A stretch of 40,790 bases of DNA from Deltaproteobacteria bacterium (GTDB taxonomy: Bacteria; Desulfobacterota; Binatia; UTPRO1): assembly GCA_016200545.1 (NCBI GenBank), contig JACQEO010000002.1, positions 1 to 40,790 of the forward strand, given 5' to 3'. The translations under genes were made by a program, and so were the position numbers. Below are positions 17,030-23,943 of this stretch, one piece after another (the first letter of the stretch is position 1; every line of letters starts with the position of its first letter). The notes beneath the pieces are model-generated. The model had not been told where the DNA came from and did not search any database. It saw only the letters and a program-made list of their open reading frames with translations.

Positions 17030-17603
17030 GCGGCGTCGGAAAGCGCGCCGCCCAGTCCTCGAGCGCGACGCGCGCGCCGTTCGCGAGATAGCTGATCGCG
17101 TGGTACCAGCCCGCGACCAGGAGCAGCTCGAGGAGCTCCGGCACGCTCCACTCCGCGCGCAGCTCCTCCCAGAGCGGGTCGGAGACCGTCGCGGTGTCGT
17201 GTAGCTCGTCGACGAGGCGGACGAGCAGCCGGTCATGCGCCGACCAGGCGGGGTCGTCGGCCACGCCGCGCACGGTCGCGGCCAGCTGTGCCGCGTCGAG
17301 CCCGACCCTCGGCGCGAACGCGACGGCGTGCACGCCCCATTCGTATTCGCAGCCGCAGCGGGCGCAGACGCGATGGATCACGATCTCGCGATCACGCGCG
17401 CCGAGCGCGCGGCCGTGGCGGCCGAGCACGAAGCTGCCGAGTCCCTGCATCGCGTCCGCCATCGGCAGGTGGAGCGCGAACAGGCGGAAGAGTCCGAGCG
17501 GCTCGATCGGTGAGCCGGCCGGCATCATCGCCGCCAGCGCGGCGGCAACCGGCGGCTCGTACGGCGGAGCGAGCGGCGCGATGCGCGCATTCGTCGTGCT
17601 CAT
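17019..17603 (-). CDS. Carboxymuconolactone decarboxylase/AhpD-like protein
   Basis: A 194-residue all-helical protein of the AhpD-like fold. ALGARDREIVIHRVCARCGC (about residues 67-86) holds the CxxC pair (CARC) of the peroxidase-type members, EYEWGVHAVAF gives the conserved E...H proton-relay positions, and the C-terminal half (LLVRLVDELHDT, ELLLLVAGWYH-like) completes the domain. It could act as a thiol peroxidase or a small decarboxylase in the cytoplasm. The start is ATG 17603, with GGGAGGA seven bases upstream. Earlier in-frame starts up to 17654 lack this. It lies 94 bases downstream of the second halogenase-like gene on the same strand. Confidence 0.8.
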   Translation of the reverse strand: MSTTNARIAPLAPPYEPPVAAALAAMMPAGSPIEPLGLFRLFALHLPMADAMQGLGSFVLGRHGRALGARDREIVIHRVCARCGCEYEWGVHAVAFAPRVGLDAAQLAATVRGVADDPAWSAHDRLLVRLVDELHDTATVSDPLWEELRAEWSVPELLELLLVAGWYHAISYLANGARVALEDWAARFPTPPPD

Positions 17604-17697
17604 CGTAATGTCCTCCCGAAGCCGATTCATATGGCTTCGGAATACGTAGCACAATAGGGTCTCGGATTTCGACGCGCCGTTCGAGCGGTTCGCCTTC

Positions 17698-19269
17698 TCA
17701 GGCGAGCGGCCGGCTCGTCATGAAGGCGGTGAGCGGTAACGGCGTGCGCACCGTCGGCTCCGGCAGGTCGTCGAGCAGATCGAGGGCGCGGCCGCGGATC
17801 AGGTTGAACGCCTCCGCGGTGCGCGCGAGGACGGCCTGGCGCGTGCGCGGCGTTCCGACCTCGTCGAAATAGGGGACGTGATCCAGCGGCGCCGCGAAGC
17901 GGCCGAGGTTGCCACGATGGAGTTGGTCGCGCTCGCGCAGGCGGCTCTCCACCTTGCGGAAGAGGTCGGCGAAGTTCCGCAGCGCCTGGAGGATGAACGT
18001 CTTCTCGCGCAGTTGCGCGCGCAGGTAGTCGGCGTCGAGGTGCTGATCGAGCATGTAGGGCGCGACCCAGAGGTTGTAGTAGCAGGCGATGTCGAGATCC
18101 CACTTGAGGCGATAGAGCTCGTAGCTTCCGAGCGTCGAGTAGAGGCCGCGGTAGAGCAGCATCGTCGCCTCGTGACGGAAGCGCATGAACTCGTCATAGA
18201 GCTCGACGCGCTCGCCGAACGCGGTCGCGTTCTCGCCGGCGACGTCGCGCCGGATCAGATCGGTGAGGAAGTCGTTCTCGAGCGCGATGAAGTCGCTCCC
18301 CGGGCTGTAGAAGGGGTCGGTGAACGCCGCCGCCTCGCCGGAGAGTCCCCAGCGATCGGCGCTGAAGAAGCGCGTCGTCGAGTACGCGAGCTGCGCGTAG
18401 CTGCCGACATCGAGCATCTCCGCGACGTCGAGGAGCGAGGCGACGGCGCGATGGCGCTGCAGGAAGTCGACGAACCCCGCTTTCGTACGGCAGACGGCGT
18501 CGACGCACTCGCGGTCGCCGACGACCCCGACGCTGGTGACTCCCTCTTTCAATGGGATGAACCAGATCCAGTAGCCGGGGTAGCAGAAGTGGACCGTCGA
18601 GAGCATGCGGCTGCTGTGGCGCACGCGGGCGCGAAAGCTCTCGGGTCCGAACTCATCGAGATCGCGCACGCCCGTGAAGCGGCCCCACACGGCGGCGATC
18701 GCATGCTCGGGCTCCGGGACGCGCAGCCCCTTGACGCGTGCCACCATGCTCGCGCGCCCGGCGGCGTCGACCAGCCAGCGGCTCTCGCAGCTCCCGGCGA
18801 TGCCGTCGCCGCTGAACGCGAAGCGATGCTGCGCGCCATCGCTCCCGAGATCGAGGTCGTGCGCGCGCACGTTCGTCCACAGCCGCACCCCGTCGGCACG
18901 ATTGCGCTCCCAGAGGTCGCGCTCCAGACGCGCGCGGTTGACCTGGAAGCTCGGATGGAACGGCAGCGCGACCGTGCCGAGCTCCGTCATCTCGTGCAGC
19001 GCGGCGTCTTTCGCAGGGGTGTCGAAGAAGAAGCGCAGCCCGTTCTTCGGAAGGTGACGGTCGTACAGATAGGCGGAAAGGCCGAGTCGGCGGATGAGGT
19101 AGTTACTCGCGATCTCGACCGTCGACTCGCCGACCTTGTACGAGCTCTCGCTCGCCTTCTCGAAGACGCCGACGCGGAGCTGCGACAGCGTCCGTCGCAG
19201 CTGGCGCGCCAACAGCGAACCGGCGAGCCCGCCGCCGAGAATCGCGACGTCGAGAGTCAGCCGTTCCAT
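17698..19269 (-). CDS. FAD-dependent halogenase-like protein 2
   Basis: A 523-residue flavoprotein of the tryptophan-halogenase superfamily. GGGLAG (12-17) binds FAD, KVGEST (45-50) is the GES motif, FQVNRARLERDLW resembles the family's 'YQVDRA..D..L', and WIWFIP (234-239) matches WxWxIP. GEAAAFTDPFYSPGSD is the second FAD-binding motif, with SPGSD in place of the usual SSGV. Lys75 in LPKNGLRF may be the catalytic lysine (inference). The long C-terminal helical region (about 330-523) is typical of larger pigment-cluster members. The start is ATG 19269. It is the last gene of the left biosynthetic arm before the cassette array, transcribed away from it. Confidence 0.7.
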   Translation of the reverse strand: MERLTLDVAILGGGLAGSLLARQLRRTLSQLRVGVFEKASESSYKVGESTVEIASNYLIRRLGLSAYLYDRHLPKNGLRFFFDTPAKDAALHEMTELGTVALPFHPSFQVNRARLERDLWERNRADGVRLWTNVRAHDLDLGSDGAQHRFAFSGDGIAGSCESRWLVDAAGRASMVARVKGLRVPEPEHAIAAVWGRFTGVRDLDEFGPESFRARVRHSSRMLSTVHFCYPGYWIWFIPLKEGVTSVGVVGDRECVDAVCRTKAGFVDFLQRHRAVASLLDVAEMLDVGSYAQLAYSTTRFFSADRWGLSGEAAAFTDPFYSPGSDFIALENDFLTDLIRRDVAGENATAFGERVELYDEFMRFRHEATMLLYRGLYSTLGSYELYRLKWDLDIACYYNLWVAPYMLDQHLDADYLRAQLREKTFILQALRNFADLFRKVESRLRERDQLHRGNLGRFAAPLDHVPYFDEVGTPRTRQAVLARTAEAFNLIRGRALDLLDDLPEPTVRTPLPLTAFMTSRPLA

Positions 19270-19404
19270 CCGGCGCGCGACCATAGCAGCCGAGGATCAG
19301 GGGTGCACCTTGATTCTGGCGCGGGCGTGTAGGTCGTCGTGGCGCGCAAACGAGCCGAGGTGTCCTGAATCGGAGCACTATTCGGAACGCGTGCTTCGTC
19401 GTCG

Positions 19405-19434
19405 TTGCTCCGGCGAAACGGGCTCTCGTATACT
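19405..19434 (+). promoter_or_regulatory. Candidate promoter reading into the cassette array
   Basis: TTGCTC (19405-19410), an 18-base spacer and TATACT (19429-19434) form a reasonable sigma-70-type promoter in an otherwise GC-rich region. It points at the first cassette gene, about 230 bases downstream, and could drive the whole array much as a Pc promoter would. Judged by eye only. Confidence 0.4.
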
Positions 19435-19623
19435 CGCGTGGTCATGCGTGCGGTTGCCGCCATCGAATCGTGGCTCAGCGGTGCGATCCGCCCCCGCTCC
19501 GTCAGTCGCCGCCCTCAACTGCAGACGCTCGCAGTCGTGCGAAACATTCGTGCCCGACGGCCATTCTCGCCCGCCCGGGATAGCCCGCAACGGCGGTCAG
19601 CCTTTGCCGGCATACACAGAACT

Positions 19624-19641
19624 GTCTAATTCTCGTTGGGT
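19624..19641 (+). other. Collapsed attC- or attI-like site at the array's left edge
   Basis: GTCTAAT (close to RYYYAAC) is followed after only four bases by GTTGGGT, which fits the GTTRRRY core. The first cassette gene starts 20 bases later, as cassette genes usually do after a crossover point. It may be the remains of an attC whose middle was lost, or part of an attI. Confidence 0.4.
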
Positions 19642-19661
19642 CGACACGAAAGGGCTCCTCG

Positions 19662-20177
19662 ATGCAACTAGATTTGATCGGTCTGCAAGACCAGTATTCG
19701 AAGCTTGATACCGAAGACCTCTTGCGTTTGTCCGAGAGTAGGGACTTCACTCCAGAGGTACAGCGGCTCATTGACGCTGAACTTGCGAGGCGCCGCGACC
19801 TCGAGGATGTTGTGGCGGCTCGAGCGGTTCACCAGTTGGCGACTTTAGGAATCTCCCGTGGAATTGACGGCGCCGAGATCTCCGAAACTCTTGTCAAAGA
19901 AGGTCTCTCTCGTGACGCGGCGGCTAGCATTGTTCGTGATGCCGGTGACACCGTGGTATTCGCGAGAAGGAAAGCCGCCGAATCGCGAATGCTGCGCGGT
20001 GTAGTCATGTTCGCTGTCGGAGTGTCGGTCACCGCGCTTACATATCAAAGTGCTGCGAATACTGGCGGATATTATGTTGTCGCTTCGGGTGCCATTGTGG
20101 TCGGTTCACTCGAGTTTCTACGCGGCGCAAAGGCTCGTCTCATGGATCGTCGCCGCTCTCAAGACATAGATCGATGA
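19662..20177 (+). CDS. Cassette 1: unknown membrane protein
   Basis: A 171-residue protein with no family I recognise. Residues 1-105 are soluble, charged and probably helical (LRLSESRDFTPEVQRLIDAE, then GISRGIDGAEISETLVKEGL, which looks like a small helical binding module). Two membrane segments follow (about 113-130 and 135-152), ending in a basic tail RRRSQDIDR. It is probably anchored in the inner membrane with the helical part in the cytoplasm. ATG 19662 follows the GTTGGGT core by 20 bases. Base composition is visibly less GC-rich than the flanking biosynthetic genes, fitting a transferred cassette. Confidence 0.65.
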   Translation: MQLDLIGLQDQYSKLDTEDLLRLSESRDFTPEVQRLIDAELARRRDLEDVVAARAVHQLATLGISRGIDGAEISETLVKEGLSRDAAASIVRDAGDTVVFARRKAAESRMLRGVVMFAVGVSVTALTYQSAANTGGYYVVASGAIVVGSLEFLRGAKARLMDRRRSQDIDR

Positions 20178-20228
20178 GGTATTGGTCAATGTGGCATCAC
20201 CGAAGGTGAATTTCAGCTTCCTGAAGCA

Positions 20229-20327
20229 GCCCAACGCCACGATGCAACCGACAATCGGCGCACATCGGTTTACTTTCATGAACAATCGCACTCGCGCCGC
20301 TTGCGGCTGATCGGCAAATCGTTAGCA
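20229..20327 (+). other. attC-like site 1 (99 bp)
   Basis: It begins with GCCCAAC and ends with GTTAGCA, both fitting the core consensus. Between them are several short inverted segments (for example GCCGCTTGCGGC near 20297). The next gene starts 6 bases after the end. The length is at the upper end of the usual range and the L-box pairing is weak. Confidence 0.55.
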
Positions 20328-20332
20328 GTCAC

Positions 20333-20782
20333 ATGAGCGAGCTCACGAAGATCTTCTTGACCTCAGGTCTCACGATATTCGGCGGCGTGGTTGTCTTTGT
20401 CCTGGGCCAGTTGATCGCGAAGTTTGTCATTGAACCCGTGTATGAGCTCAAGCAAGTGTTCGCGGAGGTTCGGCTCGCGTTGATCTACTACGCACAGGCG
20501 ATTCACACGCCTGTTCCAGGCGACGAGAAGCGGTCCGATGAGGCAGCTGCGGCTATTCGTCGGCATGCCGCTGACCTATGGGCAAAGGTCACGTCCATTC
20601 CATGCTACGGGTGCTTGTCCAAGCTGTGGTTCGGGTTTCTTCCTGACTTCGCGTCATGCCGGAAGGCAGTCTCACAACTGATCGGTCTAGCAAACTCGGT
20701 ACACAAGGAAGACCGATCGAGGAATCAAGATCGCGTCGACAAGATCGGCCGGCTTCTCGGCTTCAAAGAGTTCGAGGAGTAA
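20333..20782 (+). CDS. Cassette 2: unknown single-pass membrane protein
   Basis: A 149-residue protein. Residues 8-28 form one membrane segment (LTSGLTIFGGVVVFVLGQLI), followed by FVIEPVYELKQVFAEVRLAL and a soluble helical domain that includes CYGCLSKLWFGF. The pattern 'membrane helix, then FIEP.YE....EI..AL..YA' recalls a widespread family of unknown function found in integron cassettes and beside mobile elements (memory, not a search). Its start is only 6 bases after the GTTAGCA core, and its stop lies 16 bases before the next attC, so the gene fills its cassette. Confidence 0.65.
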   Translation: MSELTKIFLTSGLTIFGGVVVFVLGQLIAKFVIEPVYELKQVFAEVRLALIYYAQAIHTPVPGDEKRSDEAAAAIRRHAADLWAKVTSIPCYGCLSKLWFGFLPDFASCRKAVSQLIGLANSVHKEDRSRNQDRVDKIGRLLGFKEFEE

Positions 20783-20797
20783 CTGGGTGCAGGTGAC

Positions 20798-20860
20798 TAC
20801 TAACCAGCCGTTCGGGCGGACGGTGCAGCGCGCCGCCGCTGAACCGCCAGGTCGTTAGGC
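20798..20860 (+). other. attC-like site 2 (63 bp)
   Basis: It runs from TACTAAC to GTTAGGC. GTTCGGGCGG and the CCGCCGCTGAAC-like segment can pair to form the stem. The composition and layout (AACCAGCCGTTC, then CGCCGCTGAAC, then CGTTAGGC) are classic for chromosomal integron attC sites. Confidence 0.75.
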
Positions 20861-20871
20861 GCCTTCGCGAA

Positions 20872-21708
20872 ATGAGCGAGAGAACCCCAGAGTACAAACG
20901 ACTCCTCGACGTCTTCGTGCGGTCGGTCCAGGCCATGGCCGGGCAGAAGTTTGCCGGTCAAGAAGCGTGGATGGTCGAGGCTGAACGCCTCGCGACGAAG
21001 CTCTTCTTCCACCTTGCATCGCTCCTCTATCTTCGTCCTGGCACACGTTTCGAGGAACTTGCGGGTATCGAAGTCCACTTCTTCGACTTCGCCTCATCGG
21101 CTGTCCTTGCGCGCGCCTGCTTCGAGACGTATCTCGCGTTTCACTTTATCTTTATCTCCCCTTCTTCCGCGGACCAGCGACATCTTCGCTACCTGGTATG
21201 GACTCTCGGAGGTCTACTCGATCGGCAAAGGGTGACGCCGTTCACAGACTATGGGCGGCAACGATTGGAGGAAGAGAAGAAGCAGATCGAAGCCCTCCGT
21301 ACGCAGATCCAGCAGAGCCCTGCCTACGCTGACCTCGCTCACGAGCGGCAGAAGGATGCGCGCAGAGGAAAATGGAGATTCGAGAAGAGCTGGGCAGATC
21401 TCGCGGTCATCGCTGGGGGTAGTCAGCGATACTTCGTTGGGCTCTACGCCTACTTGTCCTCCTACGCTCACTCCGGATACCTCAGCGCCTTGCAGGTTGG
21501 CCAGGCGCAGGACAAGCAAGTCCAGCTCCAGCTCGGCCAGATGTATGTTGGGATCGGTCTTACCATCATGAGTTACTTTCTCACGGACTATGCTTCTCTG
21601 TTTCCTCCTGTCGCCGCCGCTCTCGACGCTAGTCCAGAGGATAAGCGCCTGGTCGAGGTCTGGCACCTCACCGGTGCTGACATGGAGCGCATGTATGAAG
21701 GCGTCTAA
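20872..21708 (+). CDS. Cassette 3: DUF5677-like helical protein
   Basis: A 278-residue, mostly helical protein. FASSAVLARACFETYLAFHF (about residues 75-94) and LYAYLSSYAHSGYLSALQVG (about 196-215) resemble the two conserved helices of DUF5677 proteins: an early 'R..fE....' helix and a later 'y..ys...H' helix. In some relatives these are grouped with HEPN-like or abortive-infection-type proteins. The role is unknown, and the family assignment is tentative. ATG 20872 lies 12 bases after GTTAGGC, and the stop TAA forms part of the next RYYYAAC core (GTCTAAC), showing how tightly the gene fits its cassette. Confidence 0.65.
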   Translation: MSERTPEYKRLLDVFVRSVQAMAGQKFAGQEAWMVEAERLATKLFFHLASLLYLRPGTRFEELAGIEVHFFDFASSAVLARACFETYLAFHFIFISPSSADQRHLRYLVWTLGGLLDRQRVTPFTDYGRQRLEEEKKQIEALRTQIQQSPAYADLAHERQKDARRGKWRFEKSWADLAVIAGGSQRYFVGLYAYLSSYAHSGYLSALQVGQAQDKQVQLQLGQMYVGIGLTIMSYFLTDYASLFPPVAAALDASPEDKRLVEVWHLTGADMERMYEGV

Positions 21709-21735
21709 CCAGCCGATGCAGACCACGGGGAGCTC
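21703..21735 (+). other. Truncated attC-like site
   Basis: GTCTAACCAGCCGATGCAG is a convincing attC left half, sharing its stop-codon overlap and AACCAGCCG with site 2. No GTTRRRY end follows before the hicA gene, so the right half is missing and unrelated sequence is joined on. Confidence 0.6.
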
Positions 21736-21825
21736 AACCCGAACGGCCACGGCCACATGGATTGTTGTTCTGGCACGCTCAAGGATGTCACGCGGCTCAT
21801 GGAGCTCAAGCGGTGGTCGGAATGA
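21709..21825 (+). pseudogene. C-terminal fragment of an unknown gene
   Basis: After the truncated attC an open frame reads ADHGELNPNGHGHMDCCSG, then TLKDVTRLMELKRWSE, to a TGA at 21825. The composition looks protein-like and has no start of its own suited to 38 residues. It appears to be the 3' end of a lost cassette gene fused to the cut attC. Family unknown. Confidence 0.35.
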
Positions 21826-21892
21826 GCTACCACGATCGCGCGCGGCCTAGCCAGAGGTACGCGGACAGCGAGAATTTGACACTAGGGAATGA

Positions 21893-22096
21893 ATGAAGGT
21901 CGGTGAACTGCTTCAGCTTCTCGAGAACGATGGGTGGCACCTCGCGAGGACTCGCGGCAGCCACCGGCAGTATAAGAACCCGAAGAAACGGGGTACCGTC
22001 ACGGTAGCTGGGAAACCGAGCCTCGACGTGCCGCCCGGCACGCTGAATGCGATACTGAAGCAGGCAGGCCTGAAGAAGGCCGGGAGTGACCGATGA
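21893..22096 (+). CDS. hicA: HicA mRNA interferase toxin
   Basis: A 67-residue HicA toxin with a double-stranded-RNA-binding-like fold that cleaves mRNA during translation. The catalytic histidine is in TRGSHRQYKNP (His24). DGWHLAR precedes it, and VPPGTLNAILKQAGL is the typical C-terminal helix. It is full length. The stop overlaps the HicB start (22093-22096, ATGA), the usual toxin-first order. It sits in the cassette that ends with the attC at 22306. Confidence 0.9.
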   Translation: MKVGELLQLLENDGWHLARTRGSHRQYKNPKKRGTVTVAGKPSLDVPPGTLNAILKQAGLKKAGSDR

Positions 22097-22311
22097 TGCG
22101 TTACATGGTCGTGCTTGAGCGAGGCGAGACGAGCTGGGGAGCTCATGTGCCAGATCTTCCGGGTTGCATCGCGGTGGGAAAAACCCGGGCGGAGGTGTTG
22201 CGCCTGATTCGCGACGCCATCGAGTTTCACATCGACGCGCTGAAGCAGGACGGCTTGCCGGTGCCGGTGCCGAGCTCCGAGGGCGAGCTCGTCGAGGTCG
22301 GGGCTGCCTAG
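22093..22311 (+). CDS. hicB: HicB antitoxin (short form)
   Basis: A 72-residue antitoxin with the HicB partial RNase-H-like fold: MRYMVVLERGETSWGAHVPDLPGC is the standard opening, and AEVLRLIRDAIEFHIDALKQ is the main helix. The C-terminus VPVPSSEGELVEVGAA ends without a ribbon-helix-helix or HTH domain, so this is the short form that neutralises HicA but probably does not bind DNA by itself. Its stop codon TAG falls in the core of the following attC (GCCTAGC). Confidence 0.9.
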   Translation: MMRYMVVLERGETSWGAHVPDLPGCIAVGKTRAEVLRLIRDAIEFHIDALKQDGLPVPVPSSEGELVEVGAA

Positions 22312-22364
22312 CTGTCGGCATGCAGCCGACGGCCTTCGGCCGCGGCTGATACCGCGCGTTATGC
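22306..22364 (+). other. attC-like site 3 (59 bp)
   Basis: It runs from GCCTAGC to GTTATGC. It forms a very clear stem-loop: CAGCCG/CGGCTG plus GGCC-TTC-GGCC inside, and TCGGCA paired with TGCCGA just beyond the core. GCAGCCGACGGCC is a sequence commonly seen in environmental attC sites. Confidence 0.8.
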
Positions 22365-22396
22365 CGATGACAGGTGACTGAGGGAGGGGTGGGCAG

Positions 22397-22549
22397 GTGT
22401 TCAACCGTGTGCTCCGCCGAATGCAGGCTCTCGTTCGGGCGAGCGAGTACGTGTTGACGCTTCACGGCCATGAGGAGATGGAGGCAGACGGCCTGACGGT
22501 GTACGACATCGAGAACGTCATCCTGAGCGGGCGAATCCTGGAGCACTAG
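22397..22549 (+). pseudogene. Shortened DUF4258 toxin-like protein
   Basis: From GTG 22397 (AGGGAGGGG upstream) it encodes 50 residues: MQALVRASEYVLTLHGHEEM, then EADGLTVYDIENVILSGRIL, then EH and stop. This is the N-terminal half of DUF4258 proteins, MqsR/RelE-like partners of YgiT-type antitoxins. Normally they continue with 'GEIVERQ.D...GE.KY...G.....' for another 35-45 residues. The stop after ILEH removes the C-terminal strands, so toxicity is doubtful. The zinc-finger gene begins 13 bases later with its own ribosome site. Confidence 0.65.
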
Positions 22550-22562
22550 CGCAGGGGGAGAC

Positions 22563-22799
22563 ATGATCTGCGACGTCTGTGGAAAGCAAGGTGCTCGGGT
22601 TCGCCGGACGACGCGAAGCTTCGGCTCCGGCCGCTCCCAATTCTTCATCGAGGGTGTGCCCCTGGTCCGCTGCCCGCACTGCGGGGAAAGCTACCTGACC
22701 GCGGCGACGCTGCAGGAGATCGAACACATCCGGAAGCGGTGGCGTAAGGTCGCCGTCGCGAAGCGAGTGCCAGTAGCCAAATTCAAGGGGGCGGCATAA
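22563..22799 (+). CDS. YgiT-type zinc-finger antitoxin
   Basis: A 78-residue protein beginning MICDVCGKQGARVRRTTRSF with a second pair in VRCPHCGESYLTA: two CxxC knuckles as in the MqsA/YgiT zinc domain. The C-terminal tail (TLQEIEHIRKRWRKVAVAKRVPVAKF) is basic. There is no HTH domain, unlike MqsA. It would normally bind the DUF4258 partner encoded upstream, here shortened. GGGGGAG 4 bases before ATG gives a strong start. Its stop TAA is part of the following attC core (GCATAAC). Confidence 0.85.
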   Translation: MICDVCGKQGARVRRTTRSFGSGRSQFFIEGVPLVRCPHCGESYLTAATLQEIEHIRKRWRKVAVAKRVPVAKFKGAA

Positions 22800-22860
22800 C
22801 CGGCCGCTTCACCGCCGGCGCGCATTCGCTCGCTGCGGCTGCTCACCGCGAGCGTTAGAC
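22794..22860 (+). other. attC-like site 4 (67 bp)
   Basis: It runs from GCATAAC to GTTAGAC, with internal GC-rich inverted segments (for example GCCGGCGCGC and CGAGCG repeats). The next gene starts 15 bases after the core. Confidence 0.6.
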
Positions 22861-22875
22861 AGCGCAAGAAGACAC

Positions 22876-23530
22876 ATGGCCGGAAAGGTCACGACAATCC
22901 GCTCAACCCGTCAGCGTAGGGCGGCGCTTCGAACGCGTCATGCGTTGCAGTTTCTTGTCGTCCTCACGAAGACAACCCCGCTGGTCTGGCGGCGCATCCA
23001 AGTGCCCGAGGACTACTCGTTTTGGGATCTACATGTGGCCTCAGGACGCGATGGGCTGGCACGATTACCATCTGCACGAGTTCAAAGTCGTGCACCCACA
23101 ACATGGCAAGCTCGAACGCTTGGGCATTCCCGATCGAGACTTTCCGGACGAGCGTCCCTGTACGCCGGACTGGGAAGTACCGATATCGAAGTACTTCAAC
23201 TTGGAATCTGTTTCGGAGGCCACGCCAGCGCTGTATGTGTACGACTTCGGCGACGACTGGCACCATCTGGTCACGTTCGAGGAAGCACTGCCCGGAGGTG
23301 CGGCGCGGTATCCCTGCTGCGTGGCTGGGGCGCGAGCCTGTCCGCCGGAAGACTGTGGTGGCGTCCATGGCTTCGCGGAGTTTCTCGAAGCCATCGCCAA
23401 CTCTAAACACCCCGAACATTCGCGGCTGGTGCAGTGGTCCGGCGGTGCGTACGATCCGGAGGCGTTTGATCCGGCGCGAATCGTTTTCGACAATCCGCGT
23501 CAACGGTGGAAGAAGGCATTTCAAGAATAG
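22876..23530 (+). pseudogene. Plasmid pRiA4b ORF-3-like protein, frameshifted
   Basis: From ATG 22876 the reading gives FLVVLTKTTPLVWRRIQVPE and DYSFWDLHVA, then jumps frame near 23042. The second frame continues QDAMGWHDYHLHEF, YVYDFGDDWHHLVTFEEALP, CVAGARACPPEDCGG and ends KKAFQE at 23530. Both parts are the two halves of a PF07929 protein, a family of unknown function common on plasmids and in cassettes. Two bases appear to be missing from the codon between LHVA and QDAM. No second ribosome site is obvious. Either decay or an assembly error. Confidence 0.8.
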
Positions 23531-23540
23531 CGCTTGCGAC

Positions 23541-23648
23541 GTGATCCGAATCTTCGGAGCGGGCTACTGGCGAAAGGGCAGGCGAATCTATGAGCGCGAG
23601 AATCAAATACACCGACGAACCTCTCGGACGGCTAAAGATCGTTCCTGA
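23541..23648 (+). pseudogene. Tail of a BrnT-like toxin
   Basis: In the third frame the sequence VIRIFGAGYWRKGRRIYERE appears just before and across the start of the CopG/BrnA-type gene. Toxins of the BrnT type usually end with 'RIISAR..t..Er..YE' and overlap the antitoxin start in this way. The first 60-70 residues of the toxin are absent, replaced by the end of the pRiA4b-like gene. The remnant indicates that a toxin-antitoxin cassette was cut and fused. Confidence 0.5.
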
Positions 23649-23874
23649 TTTTCTTCCTCGCCCCGAAGATCTCGTTTTTCGAGAGGAAGGGGTGAAGGTT
23701 ACCCTTGCGTTGAGCAAACGCAGCGTCGAGTTCTTCAAGAACGAAGCGCGCAAGCACAAGACGCAATACCAGCGCATGATCCGCCGGCTTCTCGATGCGT
23801 ATGCGGCGCATCACGGGCGACGTCTAACCCCGCGCTCAACACGGACGCGCGCAAAAGCAGCGCGCGCCGGTTAG
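23590..23874 (+). CDS. CopG/BrnA-type antitoxin
   Basis: A 94-residue protein: IKYTDEPLGRLKIVPDFLPR and PEDLVFREEGVKVTLALSKR, then SVEFFKNEARKHKTQYQRMI and RRLLDAYAAHH. The 'VKVTLALSKRSVEFFK...YQ.MIR.LLD' segment is the ribbon-helix-helix DNA-binding and dimerisation domain of this antitoxin family. Family members usually end near 'LLDAYAAHH'. Here the frame runs 17 residues into the attC (RRLTPRSTRTRAKAARAG) because the core GTCTAAC is out of frame. Its toxin survives only as a tail (23541-23648), so this looks like an orphan antitoxin. Confidence 0.8.
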   Translation: MSARIKYTDEPLGRLKIVPDFLPRPEDLVFREEGVKVTLALSKRSVEFFKNEARKHKTQYQRMIRRLLDAYAAHHGRRLTPRSTRTRAKAARAG

Positions 23875-23888
23875 CGCGAGCGTTGGGT
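23822..23888 (+). other. attC-like site 5 (67 bp)
   Basis: It runs from GTCTAAC to GTTGGGT. CGCTC near the left end can pair with GAGCG near the right, and GCGCGC segments form the inner stem. The last cassette gene starts 55 bases after the core. Confidence 0.65.
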
Positions 23889-23943
23889 ATACGGATGAGC
23901 CGGCGGTTCGCAGCCGAGTAACGTCGTGGTACGAGGTACGTCG

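Larger units (their letters stand above)
19270..19661. other. Gene-free spacer between the biosynthetic arm and the cassette array
   Basis: In 392 bases I see no convincing gene: the short open frames on both strands have no family features. It should hold the promoter of the halogenase-like gene (minus strand), a possible plus-strand promoter at 19405-19434, and the first recombination-site remnant at 19624-19641. No integrase gene or recognisable complete attI is present. Confidence 0.6.

Noticed and set aside
19444..19629. Small plus-strand frame before the array as an integrase remnant
   Set aside because: The translation has no tyrosine-recombinase motifs and a shuffled, Arg-rich look.
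20840..21756. Antisense frames opposite the DUF5677-like gene
   Set aside because: No motifs, and the plus-strand gene fits exactly between attC-like sites.
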